DNA of 64,000 nucleotides from Thalassobaculum_A sp040219615 (lineage in GTDB: Bacteria > Pseudomonadota > Alphaproteobacteria > Thalassobaculales > Thalassobaculaceae): the NCBI RefSeq assembly GCF_040219615.1, contig NZ_JAVJSE010000041.1, forward strand, positions 434,001 through 498,000. Reading direction: 5' to 3'. This document shows positions 55,499 through 63,968 of this stretch, one piece after another. The notes below the pieces were generated by a model, which saw only the letters and a list, made by a program, of their open reading frames with translations, ran no database searches and was not told the origin of the DNA. The translations under genes were made by a program, and so were the position numbers. Every line of letters starts with the position of its first letter. Position 1 is the first letter of the stretch.

Positions 55499-56737
55499 AT
55501 GCCGCTTCCGGTCGACCTGAACGCCATCCGCGACGCCGCGGGGATCATTGCCGGCTCGGTCGTTCGTACCCCGACGGTCCACAGTCCGAGCCTGTCGAAG
55601 GCGCTCGGCTGCCAGCTGTTCCTGAAGCTCGAGACCCAGCACTACACGAGCTCCTTCAAGGAGCGCGGCGCCCTGGTGAAGCTGAGCGGCCTGGACGCCG
55701 CCGAGCGCCAGCGCGGGGTCATCGCCATGTCGGCCGGCAACCACGCCCAGGGGGTCGCCTACCACGCCGCCCGCCTCGGCATCCCGGCCACCATCGTGAT
55801 GCCCGCGACCACGCCGTTCTCGAAGGTCGAGCGGACCCGCTCGCACGGCGCCCGGGTGGTGCTGGTGGGGCGCACCCTGGCCGACTGCCGTTCCGAAACC
55901 GAGCGGCTGGTCGAGGAGCACAAGCTGGTCCTGGTACATCCCTACGACGACCCGGACATCATCCGCGGCCAGGGAACCGTCGGGCTCGAAATCCTGGAAG
56001 CCGCGCCCGACATCGACACGCTGGTGGTGCCGATCGGCGGCGGCGGCCTGATCAGCGGCATCGCGATCGCCGCCAAGGCCCTGAAGCCCGGCATCCGGAT
56101 CCTCGGCGTCCAGGTCGACAGCTTCCCGTCGATGTACGAGGCGATCCACGGCCTGACCGCCTCGTCCGGCGGCTCCACCCTGGCCGAGGGCATCGCGGTC
56201 AAGTACCCGGGCAGGCTGACCCAGCCGGTGGTGGCGGAACTGGTCGACGATATCGTGCTGGTGCCGGAGCGCGCCATCGAGCGGGCGGTGCAACTGCTCA
56301 TCGAGGAGCAGCGGGTGGTCGCCGAAGGCGCCGGCGCCGCGGGTATCGCAGCCCTGCTGCATGAGCCCGGGCGGTTCGCCGGGCACCGGGTCGCGACGGT
56401 GATCTGCGGCGGCAACATCGATTCCCGGATACTGGCGTCGGTCATGATGCGCGGGCTGGTGCGCGACGGCCGGCTGGTCCGACTGCGGATCGAGATCTCC
56501 GACGAGCCCGGGGTGCTGGCGACCGTCGCCCGCATCATCGGCGAGACCGGCGGGAACATCGTCGAGATCTACCACCAGCGCCTGTTCCATGACGTGCCGG
56601 TGAAGCAGGCCGACCTGGATGCGGTCATCGAGACCCGCAACGCGGACCACGTCCGCGAGATCATGTCGCGGTTCGCCGAACTCGGCATGAAGGCCCGGCT
56701 GCTCGGCACCAGCGCGCTCGGGGGCGAAGTGATCTGA
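55499..56737 (+). CDS. Threonine ammonia-lyase (ACT-domain type)
   Basis: 412-residue PLP enzyme deaminating threonine to 2-oxobutyrate. PLP lysine K54 in SSFKERGALVKL; VIAMSAGNHAQGVAYHA is the phosphate/substrate loop and VVPIGGGGLISGIAIA the PLP-phosphate glycine loop. A C-terminal ACT-like regulatory domain (about 330-405) begins RLRIEISDEPGVLATVARIIGETGGNIVEI. This size and single ACT domain fit the TdcB/catabolic-like group that many alphaproteobacteria use, rather than the long IlvA. ATG 55499 fits the family N-terminus. Confidence 0.92.
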   Translation: MPLPVDLNAIRDAAGIIAGSVVRTPTVHSPSLSKALGCQLFLKLETQHYTSSFKERGALVKLSGLDAAERQRGVIAMSAGNHAQGVAYHAARLGIPATIVMPATTPFSKVERTRSHGARVVLVGRTLADCRSETERLVEEHKLVLVHPYDDPDIIRGQGTVGLEILEAAPDIDTLVVPIGGGGLISGIAIAAKALKPGIRILGVQVDSFPSMYEAIHGLTASSGGSTLAEGIAVKYPGRLTQPVVAELVDDIVLVPERAIERAVQLLIEEQRVVAEGAGAAGIAALLHEPGRFAGHRVATVICGGNIDSRILASVMMRGLVRDGRLVRLRIEISDEPGVLATVARIIGETGGNIVEIYHQRLFHDVPVKQADLDAVIETRNADHVREIMSRFAELGMKARLLGTSALGGEVI

Positions 56738-56767
56738 AGCCGGCTGCCCGGGAGCACCGGCGTCGCC

Positions 56768-57244
56768 TCAGGACAGCCCGCGGTAGTCGCCCCGCCAGTA
56801 AAGCAGCGGCGCCTCGTCTCGCATGACCTGGGCCCGCAGCACCCGGCCGACCAGGATGACGTGGTCGCCGCCATCGTGGCGGGCGTGCACCCGGCAGTCG
56901 AGGGCGGCGAGCGCGTCGGACAGGATCGGCGCCCCGGTCTCCCAGGTCGTGACCCCGTCGTCGACGAAGCGCGCCGCCACCGGATCGGCGAACCGGGCCG
57001 ACTTCTGGGCCTGACCGGCGGCCAGGATGTTGACGGCGAAGCAGTCGGCGGCGGCGAAGGCCGGACCGCTGCCGGCCGCCCGGTCGAGACAGAACAGCAC
57101 CAGCGGTGGATCCAGAGAGACCGAGGTGAAGCTGTTGACCGTGAGCCCGGTCGGCCGGCTGTCCGCGCCGCGCGTGGTGACGATCGTCACGCCGGTCGCG
57201 TAGCGCCCCAGCACGGCCCTGAAGTCGGACGGATCGATCGGCAT
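56768..57244 (-). CDS. Flavin reductase domain protein (flavin-dependent monooxygenase reductase-like)
   Basis: 158 residues of the flavin reductase-like, FMN-binding split-barrel family. Conserved: FRAVLGRYATGVTIVTTRG, TGLTVNSFTSVSLDPPLVLFCLD, FAVNILAAGQ, and the His-rich end VHARHDGGDHVILVGRVLRA. Such proteins reduce FMN or FAD with NAD(P)H to feed a partner monooxygenase; no partner is nearby. I chose ATG 57244 (MPIDPSDF), preceded by GAGG; ATG 57310 adds 22 basic residues and is less likely. Confidence 0.87.
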   Translation of the reverse strand: MPIDPSDFRAVLGRYATGVTIVTTRGADSRPTGLTVNSFTSVSLDPPLVLFCLDRAAGSGPAFAAADCFAVNILAAGQAQKSARFADPVAARFVDDGVTTWETGAPILSDALAALDCRVHARHDGGDHVILVGRVLRAQVMRDEAPLLYWRGDYRGLS

Positions 57245-57371
57245 GCGGGGCCTCGGCTGACGACGCTCGGGGCGCCCTTCATATCGCGGGAATCGCTTTC
57301 GCTCAAACATGATGGACACAGCCCGGCGAATGGCCCGCACCCAAAACGCCCGCCGCTGCAGCGGTTTGCGC

Positions 57372-57416
57372 GATCGTCTTGGCAAATCAGCTAAGTTAAC
57401 GAATTATAAGACGATC
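57372..57416 (+). promoter_or_regulatory. AT-rich motA control region with 9-bp inverted repeat
   Basis: GATCGTCTT (57372-57380) and AAGACGATC (57408-57416) are exact inverted copies, 27 bp apart. Between them lies the most AT-rich stretch of the area, with TTGGCA as a possible -35 (57379-57384) and GAATTA or TTATAA as possible -10. The promoter of motAB is probably here. Confidence 0.45.
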
Positions 57417-57460
57417 AAAGGGATGATGTGCCCCGGGAAAACCGGACACGGGAGCCGACA

Positions 57461-58321
57461 ATGTTCGTGATCATCGGCTGGGTTGTCGTTTTCGTCTGCG
57501 TGATCGGCGGCTACATGGCCATGGGCGGCAAGCTGGGCCCGTTGTGGCAGCCGTTCGAACTGGTGATCATCGGCGGCGCCGGTGTCGGCGCTTTCATCAC
57601 CGCCAATCCGAAATACGTGCTCGCGCAGGCCGGCCGCGGCTTCAAGTCGGCTCTCAAGGGGCCGAAGTACACGAAGGACGACTATCTGGAACTGTTGTCC
57701 CTGCTCTACGCGATCTTCAAGCTCGCCAAGACCAAGGGCATGCTGGCGATCGAATCGCATATCGAACGCCCCGAGGAAAGCAGCCTGTTCCAGGCCTTCC
57801 CGAGGTTCTCCGCGGACCACCACGCCATGGAGTTCCTGTGCGACTATCTGCGCATGATGACCCTCGGCACCGACAATCCGCACGAGCTGGCCGATCTGCT
57901 CGACGAGGAGTTGGAGACCCACCACGCCGAGGACGCGCAGATCCAGAGTGCCTATCAGACCATGGGCGACGGATTCCCGGCCCTCGGCATCGTCGCGGCG
58001 GTGCTCGGCGTGATCAAGACCATGAGCTCGATCACCGAGCCGCCGGAAGTGCTCGGCAAGCTGATCGGCGGCGCCCTGGTCGGCACGTTTCTGGGAATTC
58101 TGCTGTCCTATGGCTTCGTCGCCCCGCTGGCGTCCGCCATGGGCAACACCTTCGCCGCCGACGCCAAGTATCTGGGCTGCATCCGTGCCGGCCTGCTCGC
58201 CCACGTTTCCGGATATGCCCCGGCCGTTTCCGTCGAATTCGCCCGGAAGGCCCTGATGAGCAAGGACCGGCCGTCGTTCTTCGAGGTGGAGGAGGCGGTC
58301 GCAGCGCTGCCGCCGGTCTAA
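57461..58321 (+). CDS. motA: Flagellar motor stator protein MotA
   Basis: 286-residue inner-membrane protein with four helices. The N-terminal helix MFVIIGWVVVFVCVIGGYMAMGG, cytoplasmic charged loop (residues about 60-165) and the last two helices, with MGDGFPALGIVAAVLGVIKTM and KLIGGALVGTFLGILLSYGFVAPL, match MotA. The proline of GDGFPALG is conserved. With MotB it conducts protons or sodium and drives rotation. GGAG precedes ATG 57461. motB follows 88 bp later. Confidence 0.94.
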   Translation: MFVIIGWVVVFVCVIGGYMAMGGKLGPLWQPFELVIIGGAGVGAFITANPKYVLAQAGRGFKSALKGPKYTKDDYLELLSLLYAIFKLAKTKGMLAIESHIERPEESSLFQAFPRFSADHHAMEFLCDYLRMMTLGTDNPHELADLLDEELETHHAEDAQIQSAYQTMGDGFPALGIVAAVLGVIKTMSSITEPPEVLGKLIGGALVGTFLGILLSYGFVAPLASAMGNTFAADAKYLGCIRAGLLAHVSGYAPAVSVEFARKALMSKDRPSFFEVEEAVAALPPV

Positions 58322-58409
58322 ATATCCGAATGGCGACTTGAAGACCGAGAATCTGGCCCCGACCTTGCAGTGTCGGGGATCGGGTGAGACTTGAGGAAGG
58401 TGCCGGTCG

Positions 58410-59510
58410 GTGGACAACCACGCGACAATCGTAATCAAGAAGCTCAAGAAGGGCGGGCATGGTGCCCACCATGGCGGCGCCTGGAAGGTCGCCTACGCCG
58501 ACTTCGTGACCGCGATGATGGCGTTCTTCCTGCTCCTGTGGCTTCTCAATGCCACGACCGAGGAGCAGAAGATGGGCATCTCCAACTACTTCGACCCGAC
58601 GGCGATCTCGCGCTCGACGCGCTCCGGCTCGGGCGGCGTCCTCGGCGGAACCTCGATCACCGTCCCCGGCGCGCTGAAGTCGCCGAGTTCGCCGCCGCAG
58701 ATTTCCACGCCCCAGGTGGCACGGCCGCAGGCCGAACGCACCGAAGCGCTCGATCCGGATTCCGACGATCCCGAGAACATCGAGTCCCGCCTCGGCTCGC
58801 GCGAGGACGAGGAAGGCACGGTCAACCAGGAGGTCGTCGAGCAGCTGCTGCGGGAGCGCGAGCAACAGCAGTTCGAGGACGCCGAGGCGGCGATCAAGGA
58901 GGCGATCGAGAAGACTCCGGAACTCGGCGAGGTCGGGGAGTCCCTGAAGATCGATTCCACCCCCGAGGGCCTGCGCATCCAGCTGATCGACCAGGAGAAG
59001 ATCGCTCTGTTCCCGAACGGCAGCGCCGCCATGTACGAGCAGACCCGGCAACTGCTGACCAAGGTCTCGGAGATCATCTCCACGCTACCCAACCAGATCG
59101 AGATTACCGGGCATACCGACTCCAAGCAGTTCGCGCCCGGCTCGACCTACACCAACTGGGACCTGTCCTCCGACCGCGCCAACGCCTCTCGGCGGGTGCT
59201 GGTCGCCAACGGCATCGACGAGAAGCGCATCGACGAGGTGGTCGGCAAGGCCGACCGCGAGCCGCTGGCCGAGGATCCCGCGGACCCCACCAACCGTCGG
59301 ATCAGCATCATCCTCAAGCATCTGTCGGCGACCGGGGACGAGGCCAAGAAGATCGCGGCGGAAGAAACCCGGCGCCGCGCCGCGCAGGCCGGCGGCGCCC
59401 CGGCCGGGTCCCCTGCAGACACCGGCGCGCCTTCCGGCACCCCCGATCGCGGCGGCCCGCCGGCGGTCGACCGCGGCGGTCCCGCGCAGCTGCCGAGGGC
59501 CGGCGGCTGA
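58410..59510 (+). CDS. motB: Flagellar motor stator protein MotB
   Basis: 366 residues. The single membrane helix holds the ion-binding D31 in KVAYADFVTAMMAFFLLLWLL. An acidic linker (about 95-165) and an OmpA-type peptidoglycan-binding domain follow (about 190-305, with ITGHTDSKQFAPGSTYTNWDLSSDRANASRRVL shortened here: motif NWDLSSDRA). The last 55 residues are Pro/Gly/Ala-rich. The start is GTG 58410. A proton-driven stator is likely from the AYADFVTAMM sequence. Confidence 0.93.
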   Translation: MDNHATIVIKKLKKGGHGAHHGGAWKVAYADFVTAMMAFFLLLWLLNATTEEQKMGISNYFDPTAISRSTRSGSGGVLGGTSITVPGALKSPSSPPQISTPQVARPQAERTEALDPDSDDPENIESRLGSREDEEGTVNQEVVEQLLREREQQQFEDAEAAIKEAIEKTPELGEVGESLKIDSTPEGLRIQLIDQEKIALFPNGSAAMYEQTRQLLTKVSEIISTLPNQIEITGHTDSKQFAPGSTYTNWDLSSDRANASRRVLVANGIDEKRIDEVVGKADREPLAEDPADPTNRRISIILKHLSATGDEAKKIAAEETRRRAAQAGGAPAGSPADTGAPSGTPDRGGPPAVDRGGPAQLPRAGG

Positions 59511-59640
59511 GCCGGCCCGCCGCCCCGGAACCTCCCCGCCGGTATGCCGGTTGTGGTCCGACGGCGATGCTCTTAGCCTGAATGGTCCGGCCATGCCTCC
59601 CAGCGAGGCGGGCCTCCGGTCCGGCTGCGACGGGGAGATC

Positions 59641-61089
59641 ATGAGCGACGGTTCCGACCTGCTTACCGCCTACGACCGGCAGAACCACTGGTGCGAGATG
59701 TTCGGAGGCGACGGCGCCCCGGCAGAGCACGCGGCGATGGTCCGAACCCGGCTCGGCAGCCTTACGCTTTCCGACCTCGTACGTCGCGCCGAGATCGCCG
59801 AGCGTGAACTCTACAATCTCGGGATCACCTTCACGGTCTATTCCGAGCGGGACGTGATCGACCGGATCCTGCCGTTCGACGTGATCCCGCGGATCATCTC
59901 GCCCCGCGACTGGGACATCATCGAGCGTGGTTCGAAGCAGCGCGTGGCGGCGCTCAACATGTTCCTGCACGACGTCTACCACGACGGCCGGATCATCAAG
60001 GAAGGCGTGGTGCCGGCCGAACTGATCTACGGCAACGCCTACTACCGGGAGCAGATGCGCGGTGTTTCGGTCCCGCACGGATCCTATGTGAACGTCTGCG
60101 GCGTCGACCTGGTGCGCGACCATCTCGGCCAGTTCAAGGTCCTGGAGGACAACGCCCGCACCCCGTCCGGCGTGTCCTACGTGGTCGAGAACCGCCACAT
60201 GATGCAGCGGACATTCCCCGACCTGATGGATGAGATCGGCATCCGGCCGGTCAGCGACTACGGCCAGAAGCTGCTGGAGGCGGTGGCGGACCTGGCGCCG
60301 GAGCAGGTCGGCGACCCGCAGGTCGTCCTGCTGTCGCCCGGGGTCTTCAATTCGGCGTATTTCGAGCACGTGTTCCTGGCCCGGGAGATGGGCGTGCCCC
60401 TGGTCGAGGGCTCCGACCTGTTCGTCGAGGAAGACCGGGTGTGGATGCGAACCACCGCCGGCCGGGCGCCGGTGCACGCGATCTATCGCCGGCTCGACGA
60501 CGCGTTCCTCGACCCCGAGGTGTTCAACCCGGAGAGCCTGCTCGGCGTGCCCGGGCTGTTCTCCGCCTACGCCAAGGGCAATGTCGGCCTCGCCAACGCG
60601 GTCGGCACGGGCTGCGCCGACGACAAGGCGGTCTACGCCTACATGCCGCGGATCATCCGGTTCTACCTGGACGAGGATCCGATCCTGGACAACGTGGAGA
60701 CCCATATCTGCCGGGAGCGCGAGGGCTTCGAGTACACCATGGCCAACCTCGAGAACCTGGTGGTCAAGCCGGTCGGCGAGTCCGGCGGCTACGGCATCGT
60801 GATCGGGCCGCGGGCGACCAGGGAAGAGATCGACGAGGTTCGCGCCAAGCTGCAGGCCGACCCGGCCAACTTCATCAGCCAGCCGATGATCGACCTCTCG
60901 GTCTGCCCGACCCTGATCGACGGCACGATCGAGCCGCGGCATGTCGATCTGCGGCCGTTCGTGGTCACCGGCCAGTCGTCATGGGTACTGCCCGGCGGTC
61001 TCACGCGGGTCGCGCTCCGGCGCGGATCGCTCGTGGTCAACTCGAGCCAGGGCGGCGGCTCCAAGGACACCTGGGTGCTAGAACCATGA
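59641..61089 (+). CDS. Circularly permuted ATP-grasp protein (COG2308)
   Basis: 482 residues of the DUF404/DUF407 circularly permuted ATP-grasp family. Seen: FTVYSERDVIDRILPFDVIPRII, QRVAALNMFLHDVYHDGRIIKEGV, GQFKVLEDNARTPSGVSYVVENR, and the ATP-binding block LENLVVKPVGESGGYGIVIGP. ATP-grasp enzymes join a carboxylate to an amine through an acyl phosphate, so a ligase acting on a peptide or small molecule is expected, but no substrate is known. GGGGAG precedes ATG 59641. Its stop overlaps the alpha-E gene by ATGA; the pair is nearly always together. Confidence 0.92.
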   Translation: MSDGSDLLTAYDRQNHWCEMFGGDGAPAEHAAMVRTRLGSLTLSDLVRRAEIAERELYNLGITFTVYSERDVIDRILPFDVIPRIISPRDWDIIERGSKQRVAALNMFLHDVYHDGRIIKEGVVPAELIYGNAYYREQMRGVSVPHGSYVNVCGVDLVRDHLGQFKVLEDNARTPSGVSYVVENRHMMQRTFPDLMDEIGIRPVSDYGQKLLEAVADLAPEQVGDPQVVLLSPGVFNSAYFEHVFLAREMGVPLVEGSDLFVEEDRVWMRTTAGRAPVHAIYRRLDDAFLDPEVFNPESLLGVPGLFSAYAKGNVGLANAVGTGCADDKAVYAYMPRIIRFYLDEDPILDNVETHICREREGFEYTMANLENLVVKPVGESGGYGIVIGPRATREEIDEVRAKLQADPANFISQPMIDLSVCPTLIDGTIEPRHVDLRPFVVTGQSSWVLPGGLTRVALRRGSLVVNSSQGGGSKDTWVLEP

Positions 61090-62066
61090 CGATCGGAACC
61101 AAGTTCCTCCTGGCCCGCTATGCCGACTGCTCGTTCTGGCTGGGCCGCTACATGGAGCGGGCCGAGAGCCTGGCGCGCATCCTCGACGTCAACCTGCACT
61201 TCTCCCGGGACTCCCGCGGCAGCCAGAACTGGCGCTCGATCGTCCAGCTCAACGCCGACGAGGAACGCTTCGACGAGGCCTATGACGTCGCCTCCTACGC
61301 CAACGTCGTGCATTTCTACGTGCTGGACCGCGACAATCCGTCGTCGATCATCTCGACGATCCGCGCCGCCAAGGAGAATGCCCGGGCGCTCCGGCCGACC
61401 ATCTCGACCGAGATGTGGAGTCACCTGAACGTGTTCAACAACACGCTGTCTGCCCTGACCTCGGACGACCTGAAATACAGCGAGCTGTCGCGGGTCTGCG
61501 CGATGATCAAGGAGGAATGCCAGACCCACACCGGCATCACCGAGGGGACCTTCTTCCGGGACCAGACCTGGTACTTCTACCTGATCGGCCGGGAGGTCGA
61601 GCGCGCCGACCAGACCAGTCGCCTGCTGGACATCAAGTACCACCTCCTGCTGCCGCCCAACCAGGCGGTCGGCAGCCCGGTCGACGTCAGCCAATGGAAC
61701 GCAATGCTGCGGTCGGTCGCCGGCTACCACGCGTTCCGGCGTGAACATCCCCGCGGCATGTCGCCGAAACAGGTGGCCGCGTTCCTGCTGTTCAACATGA
61801 GCTTCCCGCGATCGATCGCGCTATGCCTGTCCGAAATCGACGGACACCTGCATCGCCTTCGGTCGGGCTTCGGCCTGCGCGCCGGCGCCAGTGCGATGGA
61901 GATCCTGGACGAGACGCGCGCCGCGCTCGCCGACCACAGCCCGGACACGGTCATCCAGTTCGGCCTGCACCAGTTCTCCGACTACGTGCAGCGCCAGCTG
62001 ATTGCGGTGACGGCGGCGGTTCGGGCAGAATTCTGCGGGGTCGTCCCCGAGCAGAACGCCGCCTGA
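61086..62066 (+). CDS. Alpha-E domain protein (COG2307)
   Basis: 326 residues, almost all helical. The conserved N-terminus LLARYADCSFWLGRYMERAESLARILDVN is typical of the alpha-E family. Further conserved: GITEGTFFRDQTWYFYLIGREVERADQTSRLLDIKYH. The family always accompanies the permuted ATP-grasp protein and is thought to be its partner in building a peptide. The frequent third and fourth partners, a transglutaminase-like protein and an Anbu-type proteasome-like peptidase, are not adjacent here. Confidence 0.92.
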   Translation: MTIGTKFLLARYADCSFWLGRYMERAESLARILDVNLHFSRDSRGSQNWRSIVQLNADEERFDEAYDVASYANVVHFYVLDRDNPSSIISTIRAAKENARALRPTISTEMWSHLNVFNNTLSALTSDDLKYSELSRVCAMIKEECQTHTGITEGTFFRDQTWYFYLIGREVERADQTSRLLDIKYHLLLPPNQAVGSPVDVSQWNAMLRSVAGYHAFRREHPRGMSPKQVAAFLLFNMSFPRSIALCLSEIDGHLHRLRSGFGLRAGASAMEILDETRAALADHSPDTVIQFGLHQFSDYVQRQLIAVTAAVRAEFCGVVPEQNAA

Positions 62067-62081
62067 GCGGAGAATGCGAGT

Positions 62082-62816
62082 ATGCACGACGCAACGCTGG
62101 CGCCGCCCCTCACCTTCTTCCACACGCTGCCGATGCCCTGCCCCTACCTGCCCGGGCTGCAGGAGCGGCGACTGGTGTGCGACCTGTCGACGCGCCGCGG
62201 CCGGCACGCCCACGACACCCTGGCGAGGGCCGGCTTCCGGCGCACCCAGCACCTGGCGTACCGGCCTGCCTGCGCGGGCTGCACCGACTGTGTGCCGGTC
62301 CGGCTGCGTGCCGCCGACTTTCGCTGGACCCGCGGTCACCGGCGCGTGCTCAGGAGCAACGGCGACCTGATCGGCGAGGACGTCCCGAACGAGGCGACGC
62401 GCGAGCAGTTCGAGCTGTTCTCGCGCTACCAGGCCGGCCGCCACGGCGACGGCGAGATGGCGCTGATGGACTATCCGGACTACGCCGCAATGGTGGAGCG
62501 CTCGCCGATCGAGACCTCGCTGATCGAGTATCGCGACGCCAGGTCGGTGTTGTGGGCGGCGGTGCTGATCGACCGCCAGGACGACGGGCTGTCCGCGGTC
62601 TACAGCTTCTTCGAGCCGGGCGCCGACAAGCGCGCGCTCGGCAGGTTCATGATCCTCGATCTCGTCCGACGCGCGGCCGCGCGCGGCCTGCCGTTCGTCT
62701 ATCTCGGCTACTGGATCCGGGGCAGCCGCAAGATGGCCTACAAGACCCAGTTCCAGCCGGTGGAGTGCCTGACCGCCGGGGGCTGGGAGGAGCTAACGAT
62801 TTCCGGCGAGGAGTGA
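62082..62816 (+). CDS. bpt: Aspartate/glutamate leucyltransferase Bpt
   Basis: 244 residues. Bpt transfers leucine from Leu-tRNA to proteins with N-terminal Asp or Glu, marking them for the ClpS-ClpAP pathway. The N-terminal part has PCPYLPGLQERRLVCDLS and the Cys cluster YRPACAGCTDCVPVRL; the GNAT-fold part has GLSAVYSFFEPGADKRALGRFMILD and YLGYWIRGSRKMAYKTQFQPVE. It begins 15 bp after the alpha-E gene on the same strand, so it is probably part of the same operon. Its last 24 bp overlap the convergent glycosyltransferase gene. Confidence 0.93.
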   Translation: MHDATLAPPLTFFHTLPMPCPYLPGLQERRLVCDLSTRRGRHAHDTLARAGFRRTQHLAYRPACAGCTDCVPVRLRAADFRWTRGHRRVLRSNGDLIGEDVPNEATREQFELFSRYQAGRHGDGEMALMDYPDYAAMVERSPIETSLIEYRDARSVLWAAVLIDRQDDGLSAVYSFFEPGADKRALGRFMILDLVRRAAARGLPFVYLGYWIRGSRKMAYKTQFQPVECLTAGGWEELTISGEE

Positions 62817-63701
62817 CGCCCCCGCGCCGTCGCCCGCCAGGACCTCGTCGAGCGCCGCGGTGACGATCCCGGTCATTCCCCAGCCCCGCACCCGTTCGTA
62901 CGCCTCCTCGCCCCGCGCCCGCCAGCTCCCGTCCGCCACCATCGCCCGGCAGGCGTCGACCAGCGCGGCGTCGTCCGGAAAGGCGCTGGTCGCGGCGAGG
63001 TAGCCGTCCGGGTCGGGTACCGTGTTGGACACGCAGCAGCGCCGGTTGTTGGCGAGATACACCACGCGCTGCGGACTGACATGATCGGCATGGGCCAGGT
63101 TGAGATCGATCTTGGAGCGGCCGATCCGGGCATTGCGCAGCAGTTCGTGCGGCGCGTGCGAGGAACCGGCCAGCACGTCGACCGCCAGCCCGGCCTCGCG
63201 CAGCTGCTGCAGCACCCGGGCTCGCGCCGGATAGGGATCGACGTCGCCGAAGAAGAACACGTCGACCGGCCGTTCCGCGGCGTCCGGGATCTCAGCCACC
63301 GCCGGATGGCAGCCGTAACGCATATAGACCGGTCGCGGCGTCACCGTCCGGTAGCTCTCCATGTCTTCCCGGAACAGGCACAGCACTCCGGCGGCGTTCC
63401 CGAAGAACCGCCGGAACGGCTCCCGGTCGTCCGGCGCCTCGGGCCCGGCGCCATGGGCGATTCCGCCGAGCGTCTCGACCCCGAGCACCAGGTAGCGTGC
63501 CCGCCGGCCGGCCAGCGCCTCGACCAGTTCCGGAACGCGAAACGCCATCGGTGGAACGATGATGGTGAGCGCGTCGGTCGCGATCCGGTTCTGCGACACC
63601 GTCACGTCGTGCCCGGCGTCGACCAGGGCGTGGTACAGCAGCGCGATCACGTTGCGGTACATGTTGAAGCGGTTTCCGACGCAGCAGATGTCGAGGCGCA
63701 T
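62793..63701 (-). CDS. Glycosyltransferase-like protein (CgeB/GT-B type)
   Basis: 302 residues. The N-terminal half has a Rossmann-like beginning (MRLDICCVGNRFNMYRNVIALLYHALVDAGHDV) and the C-terminal half the glycosyltransferase 1 block VDVFFFGDVDPYPARARVLQQL followed by KIDLNLAHADHVSPQRVVYLANNRRCCVSN. It may sugar-modify a surface molecule or flagellin-like protein. Donor and acceptor are unknown. ATG 63701 fits the start of the first strand; there is no strong ribosome site. Confidence 0.72.
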   Translation of the reverse strand: MRLDICCVGNRFNMYRNVIALLYHALVDAGHDVTVSQNRIATDALTIIVPPMAFRVPELVEALAGRRARYLVLGVETLGGIAHGAGPEAPDDREPFRRFFGNAAGVLCLFREDMESYRTVTPRPVYMRYGCHPAVAEIPDAAERPVDVFFFGDVDPYPARARVLQQLREAGLAVDVLAGSSHAPHELLRNARIGRSKIDLNLAHADHVSPQRVVYLANNRRCCVSNTVPDPDGYLAATSAFPDDAALVDACRAMVADGSWRARGEEAYERVRGWGMTGIVTAALDEVLAGDGAGASLLAGNR

Positions 63702-63828
63702 AGGGAACTTCCGGGAAGAATGCAGAATCGACGGCGAGTGTGGCGGCCAGCCGGGCGGCATTCAACGATCCATCGGTTTCAGGGCAGAAGACATAGGGTT
63801 CTGCCGGTTTTATGGGCAGGGACGCTTG

Positions 63829-63856
63829 TTGCACCAGCATGTCGCTCCACTATAAT
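63829..63856 (+). promoter_or_regulatory. Sigma-70-type promoter of the last gene
   Basis: TTGCAC (63829-63834) and a perfect TATAAT (63851-63856) are 16 bp apart. Expected start near 63863, leaving about a 105-base leader to the ATG at 63969. Confidence 0.65.
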
Positions 63857-63968
63857 CCGCGCGACCTGCGTGGTTCAGGGCCACGCGTCGCACGCGTAAC
63901 AGGGAGTGCGATTCAGGGGGACAATCCGCCGATTGGTATGGCGGACGGCAACACGATGGGAGAAAACC

